DNA of 39,686 bases from Paracoccaceae bacterium. GTDB taxonomy: Bacteria; Pseudomonadota; Alphaproteobacteria; Rhodobacterales; Rhodobacteraceae. Shown one piece after another: positions 1 to 7,696 of this stretch. Position numbers and translations under genes: made by a program. The stretch lies in NCBI GenBank assembly GCA_947476475.1, contig CANJQT010000027.1, forward strand, positions 1 to 39,686, read 5' to 3'. Position 1 is the first letter of the stretch. Every line of letters begins with the position of its first letter. The notes beneath the pieces were generated by a model that saw only the letters and a list, made by a program, of their open reading frames with translations, was not told the DNA's origin and did not search any database.

Positions 1-611
1 AGACGGGTGAACAGGGTTTCAAGAAAGTCCTGCGCCTCGGCATATGGGTCGTGGCCTTCGCCCAGAACTGCGCGCACCTGAGCATCGAAGTCTGCATAAT
101 GCTGGGTCAGCGCCCAGATCGAGAAGATCAGGTGATGAGGCGGCAGGGTGGCAATGCGGCCTTCACCCTGCCATCGCGCGATGACAGCCGCTTTTTCATC
201 GACGAGGTCCTTGAGTTCGCCGCTCAGAACCTCGGAAATCCGCGGCGCGCCTTGCAGAATCTCGTTGGCAAACAACCGGCTTTCGCGGGGGAAATCCCGC
301 GCCAGGTCCAGCTTGCGGCGGACGTATGACAAGAGTTCTGCCTTGGGCTCACCATCCGGGTCCAGCGCGCGCAGCGGGCCAAGCCAGTCATGCAAAAGCC
401 GCGTCAGCAATTCGCCGTAGATGGCCTCTTTCGAGGGGAAATAGTAAAGCAGGTTCGGCTTTGACAGGCCGGACACTTCGGCCACCTGATCGAGGGTCGT
501 GCCGCGAAAACCCTGCGCGGAGAAGACGTCCAGCGCCGCCTCCAGAATGGTCAGGCGGTTGCGCGCCTGAATCCGCGTCAGCGCCGGTTTCTTCTGCGCC
601 GTGTGTGGCAC
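1..611 (-). CDS. RutR-like TetR-family repressor (3' end beyond window)
   Basis: Predicted DNA-binding repressor of pyrimidine catabolism. I read 203 codons from a GTG at 611-609; the frame has no ATG, and a TAA lies 14 codons upstream of that GTG. The purine-rich AAGGGGGC just before the GTG can serve as ribosome binding site. The N-terminal helix-turn-helix contains GLSKPNLLYYFPSKEAIY, nearly the E. coli RutR recognition region. The C-terminal part has the RutR/YcdC-type ligand domain, including EILQGAP and WALTQHYADF. E. coli RutR is about 212 residues, so only a few C-terminal residues should be missing. The gene is divergent from the beta-alanine aminotransferase, and a RutR-type palindrome lies between them. 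The family senses uracil or thymine; that this protein does so is inference. Confidence 0.85.
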   Translation of the reverse strand, partial: MPHTAQKKPALTRIQARNRLTILEAALDVFSAQGFRGTTLDQVAEVSGLSKPNLLYYFPSKEAIYGELLTRLLHDWLGPLRALDPDGEPKAELLSYVRRKLDLARDFPRESRLFANEILQGAPRISEVLSGELKDLVDEKAAVIARWQGEGRIATLPPHHLIFSIWALTQHYADFDAQVRAVLGEGHDPYAEAQDFLETLFTR

Positions 612-713
612 CTTGCCCCCTTGCCGCCCGCCTTCCGGGCGCGATTGAAGATGTTAACGCTGCCATCCCCGGCACTGACCTTTTGCTTGGTCACACGCTC
701 TGCTAGCGTGCCT

Positions 714-729
714 TTGACTGCAAGGTCAA
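714..729. promoter_or_regulatory. RutR-type operator palindrome
   Basis: TTGACTGCAAGGTCAA is a near-perfect 16-bp inverted repeat (TTGAC-6-GTCAA). It resembles the known RutR site TTGACCA-NN-TGGTCAA. It lies between the divergent TetR gene and the aminotransferase, 59 bp before the aminotransferase ATG. A second inverted repeat, TGACC-8-GGTCA, lies at 676-693 but has wider spacing. Binding by either regulator in this locus is inference. Confidence 0.6.
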
Positions 730-787
730 ACATCAATTTTCGCGCGCGGGGGCTTTGGCCGCCCGGCGCTGTTTCTGGGAGAGACTT

Positions 788-2116
788 ATGGCGCTGGATC
801 GCAAACCTGCACCGAATGACCTTAACGCATTCTGGATGCCCTTCACCTCGAACCGGCAATTCAAGCAAAACCCACGAATGTTCGTGTCGGCGAAAGACAT
901 GCATTACACCACTTCGGAAGGGCGTCAGGTTCTGGACGGCACTGCGGGTCTGTGGTGCTGCAACGCCGGCCACTGCCGCCCGCTGATCACCGAGGCGATC
1001 CAGAAGCAGGCTGCCGAGCTTGACTATGCCCCGGCCTTCCAGATGGGCCATCCGATCGCCTTTGAACTGGCGAACCGGCTGATCGACATCTCGCCGAAGG
1101 GGATGGAGCATGTGTTTTACACCAATTCCGGTTCGGAATCGGTGGAGACGGCGTTGAAGATCGCGATTGCCTATCACCGGGCGCGCGGCGAAGGCACCCG
1201 CACCCGCCTGATCGGGCGTGAGCGGGGGTATCACGGGGTCAACTTCGGTGGCATTTCGGTGGGCGGGATCGTCAATAACCGCAAGTTCTTTGGCACGCTT
1301 CTTGCCGGGGTGGATCACCTGCCGCACACCCATCTGCCGGCGCAGAATTCCTTTACCAAGGGCCAGCCGGAACATGGGGCCAACCTTGCCGATGATCTGG
1401 AACGGATCGTGGCGCTGCATGGGGCCGACACCATCGCCGCGGTGATCGTCGAGCCGATGGCGGGATCAACCGGGGTTCTGCTTCCGCCGAAGGGCTATCT
1501 GGAGAAGTTGCGGGCCATCACCAAGAAGCATGGCATCCTTCTGATCTTTGACGAGGTGATCACTGGTTTCGGCCGCCTTGGCAGCGCCTTCGCCGCCCAG
1601 CATTTCGACGTGCTTCCCGATATGATGACCACCGCCAAGGGCCTGACGAACGGCGTCATTCCCATGGGGGCGGTGATTACAACCGGGGCGGTTCATGACG
1701 CGTTCATGACCGGGCCGGAACATATGATCGAGTTGTTCCATGGCTATACCTATTCAGGCAATCCGATTGCCGCTGCGGCCGCGATTGCGACGCTTGACAC
1801 CTATAAGCAAGAGGGGCTTTTCGAACGCGCCGCCGAGCTTGCGCCCTATTGGGAAGACGCGCTTCATTCGCTGAAAGGCACCCGGAATGTGATCGATATC
1901 CGCAATATGGGCCTGATCGGCGCTGTGGAGCTGAAACCGATCGCGGGCGAGCCGACGAAACGGGCGTTCAGTGCGTTCCTTAAGGCCTATGAGAAGGGCA
2001 TCCTGATCCGCACCACTGGCGACATCATCGCGATGTCGCCGCCGCTGATCATCTCGAAGGGTGAAATCGACCGCCTTATCGGGACACTGAAAGAAGTGCT
2101 GGATACGCTGCACTAA
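788..2116 (+). CDS. Beta-alanine (omega-amino acid):pyruvate aminotransferase
   Basis: Class III PLP-dependent aminotransferase of 442 residues, the usual family length. It is expected to move the amino group of beta-alanine to pyruvate, giving malonate semialdehyde and alanine in the cytoplasm. Visible motifs are TNSGSESVETALK in the cofactor-phosphate region, IFDEVITGFGR with the PLP-pyridine Asp, and TAKGLTNG with the Schiff-base lysine at about residue 284. I start at ATG 788, which has GGGAGAG 5 bases upstream. An in-frame start at 755 would add a run (MAARRCFWERL) unlike the family. Neighbouring dihydropyrimidinase and carbamoyl-beta-alanine hydrolase make beta-alanine the likely substrate. 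A strong terminator follows. Other omega-transaminases share the fold, so substrate assignment rests on context. Confidence 0.85.
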   Translation: MALDRKPAPNDLNAFWMPFTSNRQFKQNPRMFVSAKDMHYTTSEGRQVLDGTAGLWCCNAGHCRPLITEAIQKQAAELDYAPAFQMGHPIAFELANRLIDISPKGMEHVFYTNSGSESVETALKIAIAYHRARGEGTRTRLIGRERGYHGVNFGGISVGGIVNNRKFFGTLLAGVDHLPHTHLPAQNSFTKGQPEHGANLADDLERIVALHGADTIAAVIVEPMAGSTGVLLPPKGYLEKLRAITKKHGILLIFDEVITGFGRLGSAFAAQHFDVLPDMMTTAKGLTNGVIPMGAVITTGAVHDAFMTGPEHMIELFHGYTYSGNPIAAAAAIATLDTYKQEGLFERAAELAPYWEDALHSLKGTRNVIDIRNMGLIGAVELKPIAGEPTKRAFSAFLKAYEKGILIRTTGDIIAMSPPLIISKGEIDRLIGTLKEVLDTLH

Positions 2117-2123
2117 AAAGAGA

Positions 2124-2147
2124 GGCCGGGGGAAACCCCGGCCTTTT
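2124..2147 (+). terminator. Rho-independent terminator after aminotransferase
   Basis: An 8-bp perfect stem, GGCCGGGG/CCCCGGCC, encloses a GAAA loop and is followed by TTTT. It starts 7 bases after the aminotransferase stop, so the cupin gene probably has its own promoter or is read through weakly. Confidence 0.85.
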
Positions 2148-2231
2148 GTCCGAACTCGGACAAGGACAAGAGTGCTTTCGTTTCAAAGGGTTGCGATTTC
2201 ATTTTAACCAGATTTTAACCGGAGAAGGATC

Positions 2232-2516
2232 ATGCGCCCCGCCTGCACTGCCACTCAGATGATCGACGATGCGCGGGTGCGCGCCACCCGGTTCGACTTT
2301 GCGCCCGGTGCCGAAACCGGCTGGCACCGCCACGGCTTTGACTATGTGATCACCGCAGTTACCGATTGCGACATGCTGATCGAAGAGCCGGGCGGCGGCA
2401 GCCGCCGGGTTCTGGTTACGGCGGGCACATGTTACCGGCGTAGCGAAGGGGTCGAGCATAATGTGGTCAATGGTGGTGCGGCGCCCATGAGTTTTGTCGA
2501 GGTTGAGCTGAAGTGA
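2232..2516 (+). CDS. Small single-domain cupin protein
   Basis: A 94-residue cytoplasmic protein with a single cupin barrel. The metal-binding cupin motif 1 is visible as GAETGWHRHGFDY, with two histidines spaced as in metal-dependent cupins. Motif 2 near the end contains EHNVVNGG with a further histidine. GGAGAAGG lies 5 bases before the ATG and supports this start. The gene follows the aminotransferase terminator on the same strand and sits in the pyrimidine locus. Small cupins can be enzymes, isomerases or sensors. The sequence does not say which, so I assign no reaction. The 3' end overlaps a possible 41-codon reading frame through GTGA. Confidence 0.75.
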   Translation: MRPACTATQMIDDARVRATRFDFAPGAETGWHRHGFDYVITAVTDCDMLIEEPGGGSRRVLVTAGTCYRRSEGVEHNVVNGGAAPMSFVEVELK

Positions 2517-2650
2517 TCGGCTGGGCCATCCGGCGGGTGGTGCGGGGGCTGCCCCATTGGCTTTTTCTGAATGTGGCGGGGAATTTGCGCGGCGGGCTGC
2601 AAGGGCGATTTGCCGCACACAAGGGACCCGTCAGGTGAAGGGCTTTTAGC

Positions 2651-3172
2651 CTAAGCCAGCCCCTGTTCGGCCAGCGCGCTTTCCGTGGCATCGGCATCGA
2701 GGAAACGGCCATAAGGGCCTACCTTGATCCCCGAGCGGATGATGCGGGCGGGGTTTCCCGCGACGACCGATCCGGGCGGCACCGATTTGGTGACGACTGC
2801 CCCGGCCCCCACCACCGAGCCATCGCCAATTTCCACACCCGGCAGGATCATCGAGCGCCCGCCGATAAAGCAGTTTTTGCCGATCCGCGTATGCAAATAA
2901 AGCCCGCGGGTGCGGTCATGGGTCAGGATGCGGCTTTCGAACGCAAGGTAGGAATAGGCGCCGACATGGACCCCCGGCGGAAAGGTGCGGTCGAGTTTTG
3001 CCGAAAGTGACATCTGCACCGTCGGGTGAATGTCCATTCCGAAGGCTTTCACATAAAACGTCCGCCTGAGTCCGACCAGGAAGTTGCGCAAGGCTGACAG
3101 GCGGTTCAGCCCGCGTTTTCTGGCTTTCTTCATTGTCGGGGTGGGCGGCACTTCGGACATTTCTGCGGACAT
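2651..3172 (-). CDS. Hexapeptide-repeat (left-handed beta-helix) acyltransferase
   Basis: A 173-residue acyltransferase of the WcaF/NodL/LacA-like class. It probably transfers an acetyl group from acetyl-CoA to a hydroxyl. The basic N-terminus ([10 protein letters not shown]) is followed by hexapeptide turns such as [45 protein letters not shown] split over the middle and C-terminal half, and the terminal signature [14 protein letters not shown] segment may hold the catalytic histidine. No strong ribosome binding site is visible, and starts at residues 5 or 14 are possible. It lies 72 bp downstream of the second TetR gene on the same strand and may be cotranscribed with it. WcaF relatives modify exopolysaccharides, so a role in pyrimidine breakdown is not obvious. 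Confidence 0.75.
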   Translation of the reverse strand: MSAEMSEVPPTPTMKKARKRGLNRLSALRNFLVGLRRTFYVKAFGMDIHPTVQMSLSAKLDRTFPPGVHVGAYSYLAFESRILTHDRTRGLYLHTRIGKNCFIGGRSMILPGVEIGDGSVVGAGAVVTKSVPPGSVVAGNPARIIRSGIKVGPYGRFLDADATESALAEQGLA

Positions 3173-3244
3173 TTCATTCGGGAAATCGCGCGAACCCTTT
3201 CCGAGATCGGCCGCTCTGTCAATTCTGACCAGGTTCTGATCGGA

Positions 3245-3877
3245 TCAGATCGCGCCGATGCCCCTGAGGATGATCGCCTTCACACTTTCTTTCGCCGCCT
3301 TCCACTGTTTTTCAGAAAGCGGTTTGCCACCGTTCAGGGTTTCGATCTGGTGGCCGAAATCGGCGTAGTGCTGGGTCGTGGCCCAGAGCATGTAGAGAAG
3401 GTGGCGGGGATCGACAGGGGCCATCTTGCCTTCGTCGATCCAGCGCTGGATCAGGGCGGCGCGGCCTGCTGTCCAGTCGCGCAGCGTGGTTTCCAGATAG
3501 TCCTGAATGACCGGCGCGCCGTGCATCACCTCGCTGGCCCAGACTTTGGAGCCATCCGGGTGACGGCGCGAGATTTCCATTTTCGCGTCGATATAGGCGC
3601 CGATGCCTTCGGCGGGGCCTGCGGCCTTGTCGAACGTGTCGGCGGCATGGAGCCAGAAGTTGAAGATATTGCGCACCACCTCGCGGTAAAGTTCTTCCTT
3701 GGTGGCGAAGTAGTAATGCAGGTTGGCTTTGGGCAGGCCGGCCATATCGGCAATGAGTTGCATGGTGGCGCCGCCGAACCCGGCTTCGGCAAACACCTTT
3801 TCGGCTGCCGCCATGATGCGGCTTTCGTTTTCCTGACGGATGGCGTTGCGTTTGGTCAGGCGTTCGGGTTCTGCCAT
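3245..3877 (-). CDS. Second TetR-family regulator, RutR-like paralogue
   Basis: A 210-residue repressor-type regulator. Residues about 12-70 form the TetR helix-turn-helix (LIADMAGLPKANLHYYFATKEELY). The rest is the RutR/YcdC-like C-terminal domain with SEVMHGAP, LIQRWIDEGKMAPVDPRHLLYMLWATTQHYADF and a terminal IILRGI. It is clearly related to the first regulator in the window but less close to RutR around the recognition helix. Its gene is divergent from the amidohydrolase-dihydropyrimidinase-ABC operon, and two RutR-type boxes lie in the shared promoter region, so auto- and operon control is likely. The ligand is not readable from sequence; a pyrimidine or its breakdown product is the simple inference. 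Confidence 0.88.
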   Translation of the reverse strand: MAEPERLTKRNAIRQENESRIMAAAEKVFAEAGFGGATMQLIADMAGLPKANLHYYFATKEELYREVVRNIFNFWLHAADTFDKAAGPAEGIGAYIDAKMEISRRHPDGSKVWASEVMHGAPVIQDYLETTLRDWTAGRAALIQRWIDEGKMAPVDPRHLLYMLWATTQHYADFGHQIETLNGGKPLSEKQWKAAKESVKAIILRGIGAI

Positions 3878-3904
3878 TGCCGTTTTCCTTGGGTCATAAT
3901 TTTG

Positions 3905-3954
3905 TTGACCGGTTGGTCAGGTTGTGATGCTCTTCCTCTTGACCATATGGTCAG
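3905..3954. promoter_or_regulatory. Two tandem RutR-type operators in divergent promoter
   Basis: TTGACCGGTTGGTCAG (3905-3920) and TTGACCATATGGTCAG (3939-3954) are 16-bp palindromes. The second matches the published RutR site TTGACCA-NN-TGGTCAA at every defined base except the last. The centres are 34 bp apart, about three helical turns, and each box is followed by the same GTTGTGA, so the two form a direct repeat. They lie between the second TetR gene and the pyrimidine operon, where a bound repressor could block both directions. Confidence 0.8.
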
Positions 3955-4012
3955 GTTGTGAGTCGTCGCAAGGGGCATGAGACCTCGGACATGACGGCAG
4001 GGAGTGATGGCG

Positions 4013-5263
4013 ATGACGGCACCCGGTGACAATTTCAGGATCAATTCCGCGCGGCTGTGGGACAGTCTGATGGAGATGGCGCTGATCGGCCCCGGCGTTG
4101 CGGGCGGCTGCAACCGGCAGACCCTGACGGATGCGGACGGCGAAGGGCGCCATCTGTTCAAGCGCTGGTGTGAGGCGGCGGGCTGCACGGTGGGTGTCGA
4201 CACGATGGGCAACATGTTTGCCACGCGCGCCGGGACCGACCCCGACGCGCTGCCGGTCTATATCGGCTCGCATCTGGACACCCAGCCGACGGGCGGCAAG
4301 TTTGACGGGGTGCTGGGGGTGCTGGCCGGGCTTGAGGTGGTTCGCACGATGAACGATCTGGGCATCCGCACCAGGCATCCGGTGGTGGTGACCAACTGGA
4401 CAAACGAGGAAGGCGCGCGGTTCGCGCCGGCGATGCTGGCCTCGGGCGTGTTCGCGGGGGTTCTGGAGCAGGACTATGCCTATGCGCGCACCGACGCCGA
4501 GGGCAAAGTTTTTGGCGCGGAATTGCAGCGCATCGGCTGGGTCGGTGACGAGAAGGTCGGCGCGCGCAAGATGCATGCGATGTTCGAATATCACATCGAA
4601 CAGGGGCCGATCCTGGAGGCCGAGGGCAAGGAAATTGGGGTTGTCACCCATGGGCAGGGCCTGTGGTGGCTGGAGATTACCCTGACCGGCAAGGACGCCC
4701 ACACCGGATCGACGCCGATGAACATGCGGGTGAACGCCGGGCTTGGGATGGCGCGGATCACCGAACGCGTGCATCAGATCGCCATGAGCCACCAGCCGAA
4801 CGCGGTGGGGGCGGTGGGGCAGGTCAAGGTCTTTCCGAATTCGCGCAACGTGATCCCCGGCAAGGTGATCTTCACCGTCGATATCCGCAGCCCCGAGCAG
4901 GGCAAGCTGGACCTGATGCGCGGCGAGGTCGAGCGCGCGGCCCATGCGGTGGCGAAGGAGTTGGGGTTGGGATGCGCGATCGAACCGGTGGGGCATTTCG
5001 ACCCGGTGACCTTTGATCCGGTGCTGGTGAAGACCGTGCGGGCGGCAGCGGAAAAGCTGGGGCTGTCGCATATGGATATCATCTCGGGCGCCGGTCACGA
5101 CGCTTGCTGGATCAATCGGGTGACTCCGACGGTGATGATCATGTGCCCTTGTGTGGACGGGCTTTCGCACAACGAGGCGGAAAGCATTTCCGAGGATTGG
5201 GCGGCCAAGGGGGCGGACGTGCTGTTCCATGCGGTGGTCGAGACGGCGGGGATAGTGTCCTGA
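4013..5263 (+). CDS. M20-family N-carbamoyl-beta-alanine amidohydrolase type (Zn hydrolase)
   Basis: Member of the allantoate amidohydrolase / beta-ureidopropionase / L-carbamoylase group, 416 residues. It is expected to hydrolyse N-carbamoyl-beta-alanine to beta-alanine, CO2 and ammonia. Metal-binding elements are in order: GSHLDTQPTGGKFDG (His, then bridging Asp), NEEGARF (Glu), HIEQGP (His) and SHNEAE near the C-terminus (His). I start at ATG 4013 because AGGGAG ends 8 bases upstream; GTG 4004 and ATG 4007 are too close to that site. It is the first gene of the operon after the tandem operators and is followed by dihydropyrimidinase. Family members differ in substrate (allantoate, carbamoyl amino acids), so the specific reaction rests on the neighbours. 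Confidence 0.85.
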   Translation: MTAPGDNFRINSARLWDSLMEMALIGPGVAGGCNRQTLTDADGEGRHLFKRWCEAAGCTVGVDTMGNMFATRAGTDPDALPVYIGSHLDTQPTGGKFDGVLGVLAGLEVVRTMNDLGIRTRHPVVVTNWTNEEGARFAPAMLASGVFAGVLEQDYAYARTDAEGKVFGAELQRIGWVGDEKVGARKMHAMFEYHIEQGPILEAEGKEIGVVTHGQGLWWLEITLTGKDAHTGSTPMNMRVNAGLGMARITERVHQIAMSHQPNAVGAVGQVKVFPNSRNVIPGKVIFTVDIRSPEQGKLDLMRGEVERAAHAVAKELGLGCAIEPVGHFDPVTFDPVLVKTVRAAAEKLGLSHMDIISGAGHDACWINRVTPTVMIMCPCVDGLSHNEAESISEDWAAKGADVLFHAVVETAGIVS

Positions 5264-5270
5264 GGGAAGG

Positions 5271-5316
5271 CCGGGGGCGCTGCCCCCGGACCCCCGGGAT
5301 ATTTGTGAAAAGAAGA
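5271..5316 (+). repeat. Intergenic hairpin repeat, copy 1
   Basis: An 8-bp G/C stem (CCGGGGGC / GCCCCCGG, loop GCT) is followed by CCCC and a 24-base core at 5293-5316 running from CCCGGGATATTT to AAAAGAAGA. The same core occurs exactly at 7660-7683. It lies between two genes of one operon, and its purine-rich end merges into the leader of the dihydropyrimidinase gene. Confidence 0.75.
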
Positions 5317-5345
5317 TGAGGGCAGAGGCCCTTGGGGAGGAAGAA

Positions 5346-6800
5346 ATGTCCACCATCATCAAGAACGGCACCATTGTTACCGCAGACCTGACCTATAAGG
5401 CGGATGTGCGGATCGAGGGCGGCAAGATCACCGAGATCGGGCAGGGCCTGAAGGGCGACAAGGAGCTGGATGCGACCGGTTGCTATGTGATGCCGGGCGG
5501 GATTGATCCGCATACGCACCTTGAGATGCCGTTCATGGGCACCTATTCGAAGGATGATTTCGAGAGTGGCACGCGGGCGGCGCTGTCGGGGGGCACGACG
5601 ATGGTCGTCGATTTCGTGCTGCCGGCACCGGGGCAGGGGCTGCTGGACGGCCTTTCCATGTGGCACAACAAGTCGGGGCGGGCCAACTGCGATTATTCCT
5701 TTCACATGGCGGTGACCTGGTGGGGCGAGAAGGTTTTTGAGGACATGAAGGCGGTGGTGCAGGATCAGGGGATCAACACCTTCAAGCACTTCATGGCCTA
5801 CAAGGGTGCCTTGATGGTGAATGATGATGAGCTTTATTCATCCTTCCGGCGCTGTGCCGAATTGGGGGCGACGGCTTTGGTGCATGCCGAGAATGGCGAT
5901 GTGGTGGCCGAACTGACGGCAAAGCTGCTGGCCGAAGGCAATACCGGGCCGGAGGCGCATGCCTTTTCGCGCCCGCCGCAGGTCGAGGGCGAGGCTACGA
6001 ACCGGGCGATCATGATTGCCGACATGGCGGGGGTGCCGCTTTATGTGGTGCATACCAGCTGCGAGGAGGCTCATGAGGCGATCCGGCGGGCGAAGCAGGC
6101 CGGCAAGCGGGTCTGGGGCGAGCCCTTGATCCAGCATCTGACGCTGGATGAGAGCGAGTATTTCAATCCCAACTGGGATCATGCGGCACGGCGGGTGATG
6201 AGCCCACCCTTCCGCAACAAGCAGCATCAGGACAGTCTTTGGGCGGGGCTTGCGTCGGGAACGCTGTCGTGTGTGGCGACCGATCATTGCAGCTTCACCA
6301 CCGAGCAGAAACGGTTCGGGGTAGGCAATTTCTCGAAGATCCCCAACGGGACGGGGGGGCTTGAAGACCGGATGCCGATGTTGTGGACGCATGGGGTGAA
6401 TACCGGGCGGATCACGATGAACGAATTCGTGGCGGTGACGTCGACGAACATCGCCAAGATTATGAACATGTATCCGAGGAAGGGTGCGGTTCTGGTGGGG
6501 GCTGATGCCGATCTGGTGGTCTGGGATCCGGAGAAGTCGAAGACCATTACCTCAGCAACCCAGCAATCCGCGATTGATTACAATGTGTTCGAGGGAAAGA
6601 CCGTCAAGGGTCTGCCACGCTATACGCTGACGCGCGGGCAGGTGGCGGTGAACGATGGCCGCGTGGAAACCCACGAGGGGCACGGCGAGTTCGTGCGGCG
6701 CGAGCCGAACGGGACGGTGAACCGGGCGCTGTCGGCCTGGAAAGAGCTGACCTCGCCCCGCCCGGTCAGCCGGTCGGGCATTCCGGCGACGGGGGTGTGA
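5346..6800 (+). CDS. Dihydropyrimidinase
   Basis: Cyclic amidohydrolase that opens 5,6-dihydrouracil (or dihydrothymine) to N-carbamoyl-beta-alanine; 484 residues, normal for the family. Metal ligands are visible: DPHTHLEMPF, the carbamylated lysine in FMAYKG (about residue 153), HAENGD, VVHTSCEEA and ATDHCSFT. The start is ATG 5346 with GGGGAGGAAG upstream; an earlier in-frame ATG at 5316 would translate the intergenic repeat. Its product is the substrate of the preceding amidohydrolase. The last base of its stop codon is shared with the ATG of the ABC ATPase. D-hydantoinases are close homologues, but the beta-alanine aminotransferase and RutR-type sites favour pyrimidine use. Usual symbols are hydA or pydB. 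Confidence 0.92.
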   Translation: MSTIIKNGTIVTADLTYKADVRIEGGKITEIGQGLKGDKELDATGCYVMPGGIDPHTHLEMPFMGTYSKDDFESGTRAALSGGTTMVVDFVLPAPGQGLLDGLSMWHNKSGRANCDYSFHMAVTWWGEKVFEDMKAVVQDQGINTFKHFMAYKGALMVNDDELYSSFRRCAELGATALVHAENGDVVAELTAKLLAEGNTGPEAHAFSRPPQVEGEATNRAIMIADMAGVPLYVVHTSCEEAHEAIRRAKQAGKRVWGEPLIQHLTLDESEYFNPNWDHAARRVMSPPFRNKQHQDSLWAGLASGTLSCVATDHCSFTTEQKRFGVGNFSKIPNGTGGLEDRMPMLWTHGVNTGRITMNEFVAVTSTNIAKIMNMYPRKGAVLVGADADLVVWDPEKSKTITSATQQSAIDYNVFEGKTVKGLPRYTLTRGQVAVNDGRVETHEGHGEFVRREPNGTVNRALSAWKELTSPRPVSRSGIPATGV

Positions 6801-7600
6801 TGAAGGATACGATGAACCAGGATACGCCAGTGATCGAGGCGCGCGGGCTGAACCTGACCTTCGACACCGCCGATGGCGCCGTCCATGCGCTGAAAGACGT
6901 GAACCTGACCATCGGCAAGGGCGAGTTTGTCAGTTTCATCGGCCCGTCGGGCTGTGGCAAGACCACCTTCCTGCGCTGCATCGCGGCGCTAGAGACGCCG
7001 ACGAGCGGGACGCTGACGGTGAACGGCATGACGCCCGATCAGGCGCGAATGGCGCGGGCTTACGGCTATGTGTTTCAGGCGGCGGGGCTTTACCCATGGC
7101 GGACGATTGCCGGGAACATCCGGTTGCCGCTGGAGATCATGGGGTTCGATCGCGCCGAGCAGGCGGCGAGGGTCGAGCGGGTTCTGGATCTGGTCGATCT
7201 GAACGGGTTTGGCGGGAAGTTTCCGTGGCAATTGTCGGGGGGGATGCAGCAGCGCGCCTCGATCGCGCGGGCCTTGGCGTTTGATGCGGATATATTGCTG
7301 ATGGACGAGCCGTTCGGGGCCTTGGACGAGATCGTGCGGGACCGGCTGAACGAGGAATTGCTGAAGCTATGGGCGCGGACCGGGAAGACCATAGGTTTTG
7401 TCACCCACTCCATCCCCGAGGCGGTCTATCTTTCGACGAAAATCGTGGTGATGAGCCCTCGGCCGGGGCGGATCACCGATGTGATCGAGAGCCCGCTGCC
7501 GAAGGAGCGGCCTTTGGATATCCGCGACAGCCGGGAATTCATCGAGATCGCCCATCGGGTGCGGGAAGGTTTGCGGGCGGGGCATGGCGATGAGGTGTGA
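6800..7600 (+). CDS. ABC importer ATPase of pyrimidine operon
   Basis: Nucleotide-binding subunit of the nitrate/sulfonate/taurine-type (SsuB/TauB/ThiZ-like) importers, 266 residues. Walker A is GPSGCGKTT near residue 50, the Q-loop is FQAAGLYPW, the signature is LSGGMQQR, Walker B is ILLMDEPFGALDE, and the H-loop histidine is in FVTHSIPEA. I use ATG 6800, which overlaps the dihydropyrimidinase stop by one base (TGATG); the GTG at 6797 lies just upstream. It should energise the two permeases that follow. Association with pyrimidine genes suggests uptake of uracil, thymine, a nucleoside or a related ring compound; the cargo is inference. Confidence 0.9.
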   Translation: MKDTMNQDTPVIEARGLNLTFDTADGAVHALKDVNLTIGKGEFVSFIGPSGCGKTTFLRCIAALETPTSGTLTVNGMTPDQARMARAYGYVFQAAGLYPWRTIAGNIRLPLEIMGFDRAEQAARVERVLDLVDLNGFGGKFPWQLSGGMQQRASIARALAFDADILLMDEPFGALDEIVRDRLNEELLKLWARTGKTIGFVTHSIPEAVYLSTKIVVMSPRPGRITDVIESPLPKERPLDIRDSREFIEIAHRVREGLRAGHGDEV

Positions 7601-7629
7601 TCCTTCGTCCCCTTCGGGGCCGATCCGGG

Positions 7630-7683
7630 CGAGAGGGGCGCTGCCCCCCTCGCGCTCCTCCCGGGATATTTGTGAAAAGAAGA
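7630..7683 (+). repeat. Intergenic hairpin repeat, copy 2
   Basis: An imperfect G/C hairpin (CGAGAGGGGC, loop around GCT, CCCCCCTCG) precedes CTCCT and the same 24-base core as copy 1 (7660-7683), with no mismatch. Like copy 1 it sits between consecutive genes of the same operon, 14 bases before the first permease ATG. Confidence 0.75.
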
Positions 7684-7696
7684 GGGGGGCGGGGCA

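Noticed and set aside
676-693. TGACC-8-GGTCA inverted repeat as a second RutR site
   Set aside because: The half-sites match but the spacing is 8 instead of 4 bases, so I list only the 714-729 site as an operator.
3917-5374. 485-codon minus-strand open frame
   Set aside because: It is antisense to the amidohydrolase gene, is rich in His, Arg and Pro, and has no recognisable domain. It is a shadow of a GC-rich gene.
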